The notes below the pieces were generated by a model, which made no database searches, had not been told where the DNA came from, and worked only from the letters and a program-made list of their open reading frames with translations. Positions 6,067 through 6,487 of a stretch of DNA of 6,487 bases are shown here, piece after piece (positions within the stretch are counted from its first letter, which is position 1; each line of letters opens with the position of its first letter). The translations under genes were made by a program, and so were the position numbers. The DNA is from Alphaproteobacteria bacterium (GTDB lineage Bacteria; Pseudomonadota; Alphaproteobacteria; Sphingomonadales; Sphingomonadaceae), in contig JAENVZ010000217.1 in assembly GCA_016650315.1 (NCBI GenBank), forward strand, positions 1 to 6,487, in the 5' to 3' direction.

Positions 6067-6487
6067 TCACTCCGCAGCCTCCATCATCGGGGCGCCGCCC
6101 TTGCTTTCCTGAATCCGCCGTTCGATTTCCGGACGGAAATGCCGGATGAGGCCCTGGATCGGCCAGGCGGCGGCGTCGCCCAGCGCGCAGATGGTGTGGC
6201 CTTCGACCTGCTTGGTGACTTCAAACAGCGTGTCGATCTCGCTGATGTCAGCGTCGCCGGTGCGCAGGCGTTCCATGACGCGCCACATCCAGCCCGTACC
6301 CTCACGGCACGGCGTGCACTGGCCGCAGCTTTCGTGCTTGTAGAAATAGCTGAGGCGCGAAATGGCGCGGACGATGTCGGTGGACTTGTCCATGACGATG
6401 ACGGCGGCGGTGCCAAGGCCGGAGCCAAGCTCGCGCAACCCGTCGAAATCCATCGGCGCGTCCATGATCTGTTTGGCCGGAACCAAA
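6067..6487 (-). CDS. nuoF: NADH-quinone oxidoreductase subunit F (NuoF), C-terminal part, cut by window edge
   Basis: NuoF is the NADH- and FMN-binding subunit where NADH is oxidised; electrons leave FMN through cluster N3. Only the last 139 codons are in the window; the full protein is normally about 430 residues, so the FMN- and NADH-binding part lies beyond the edge. The visible part includes [20 protein letters not shown], then [20 protein letters not shown], and [14 protein letters not shown]. The N3 ligands are C54, C57, C60 and C100, counting from the TTG codon at 6486, which is an internal leucine codon and not a start. The reading continues past the edge without a start. The C-terminus is [12 protein letters not shown] with a TGA stop. 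The small ORF follows after 7 bases. Confidence 0.97.
   Translation of the reverse strand, partial: LVPAKQIMDAPMDFDGLRELGSGLGTAAVIVMDKSTDIVRAISRLSYFYKHESCGQCTPCREGTGWMWRVMERLRTGDADISEIDTLFEVTKQVEGHTICALGDAAAWPIQGLIRHFRPEIERRIQESKGGAPMMEAAE

Noticed and set aside
1..6487. A previously undescribed multi-gene system
   Set aside because: All large genes are standard complex I subunits with intact cofactor ligands and order. Only the small membrane ORF and the repeats are unexplained.

Overview
The window holds one continuous, minus-strand stretch of a nuo operon, which encodes the proton-pumping NADH:quinone oxidoreductase (respiratory complex I). In transcription order, from high to low coordinates, the genes are: 3' end of nuoF (cut by the window edge), a 49-codon small membrane-protein gene, nuoG, nuoH, nuoI, nuoJ, nuoK, and the first 343 codons of nuoL (cut by the other edge). 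No gene is supported on the plus strand. Every long plus-strand frame lies opposite a recognisable nuo gene.

The gene order, the high G+C content, the roughly 670-residue NuoG with only the three standard cluster-binding sites, and the ferredoxin-like NuoI all point to an alphaproteobacterium. The intergenic repeats built on TCGAGCGAAGTCGAGA and TCGAGCTTGTCGAGA resemble repeats I know from sphingomonad genomes (Sphingobium, Novosphingobium, Sphingopyxis and relatives). Sphingomonadales is therefore the best guess, though this is inference and not proof.

The genes cover all three parts of the complex. NuoF (FMN and Fe-S cluster N3) and NuoG (N1b, N4, N5) belong to the NADH-oxidising arm. NuoI (N6a, N6b) carries electrons towards the quinone, which is bound at the NuoH interface. 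NuoH, J, K and L form the membrane arm that pumps protons. Several junctions are tightly packed: nuoH/nuoI overlap by 4 bases (GTGA), nuoK/nuoL are 8 bases apart, the small ORF/nuoG 2 bases, and nuoF/small ORF 7 bases.

Three junctions are loose instead (nuoG-nuoH, nuoI-nuoJ, nuoJ-nuoK; 124 to 149 bases). Each contains one head-to-head pair of palindromic units beginning CCGTTYG, an organisation like REP doublets (REPINs). Each pair ends 13 to 18 bases upstream of the next start codon. These repeats and the small membrane-protein gene between nuoF and nuoG are the only parts of the window that go beyond a standard nuo operon. I see no promoter, intrinsic terminator, RNA gene, CRISPR array or insertion sequence, and no gene-free stretch longer than 149 bases.
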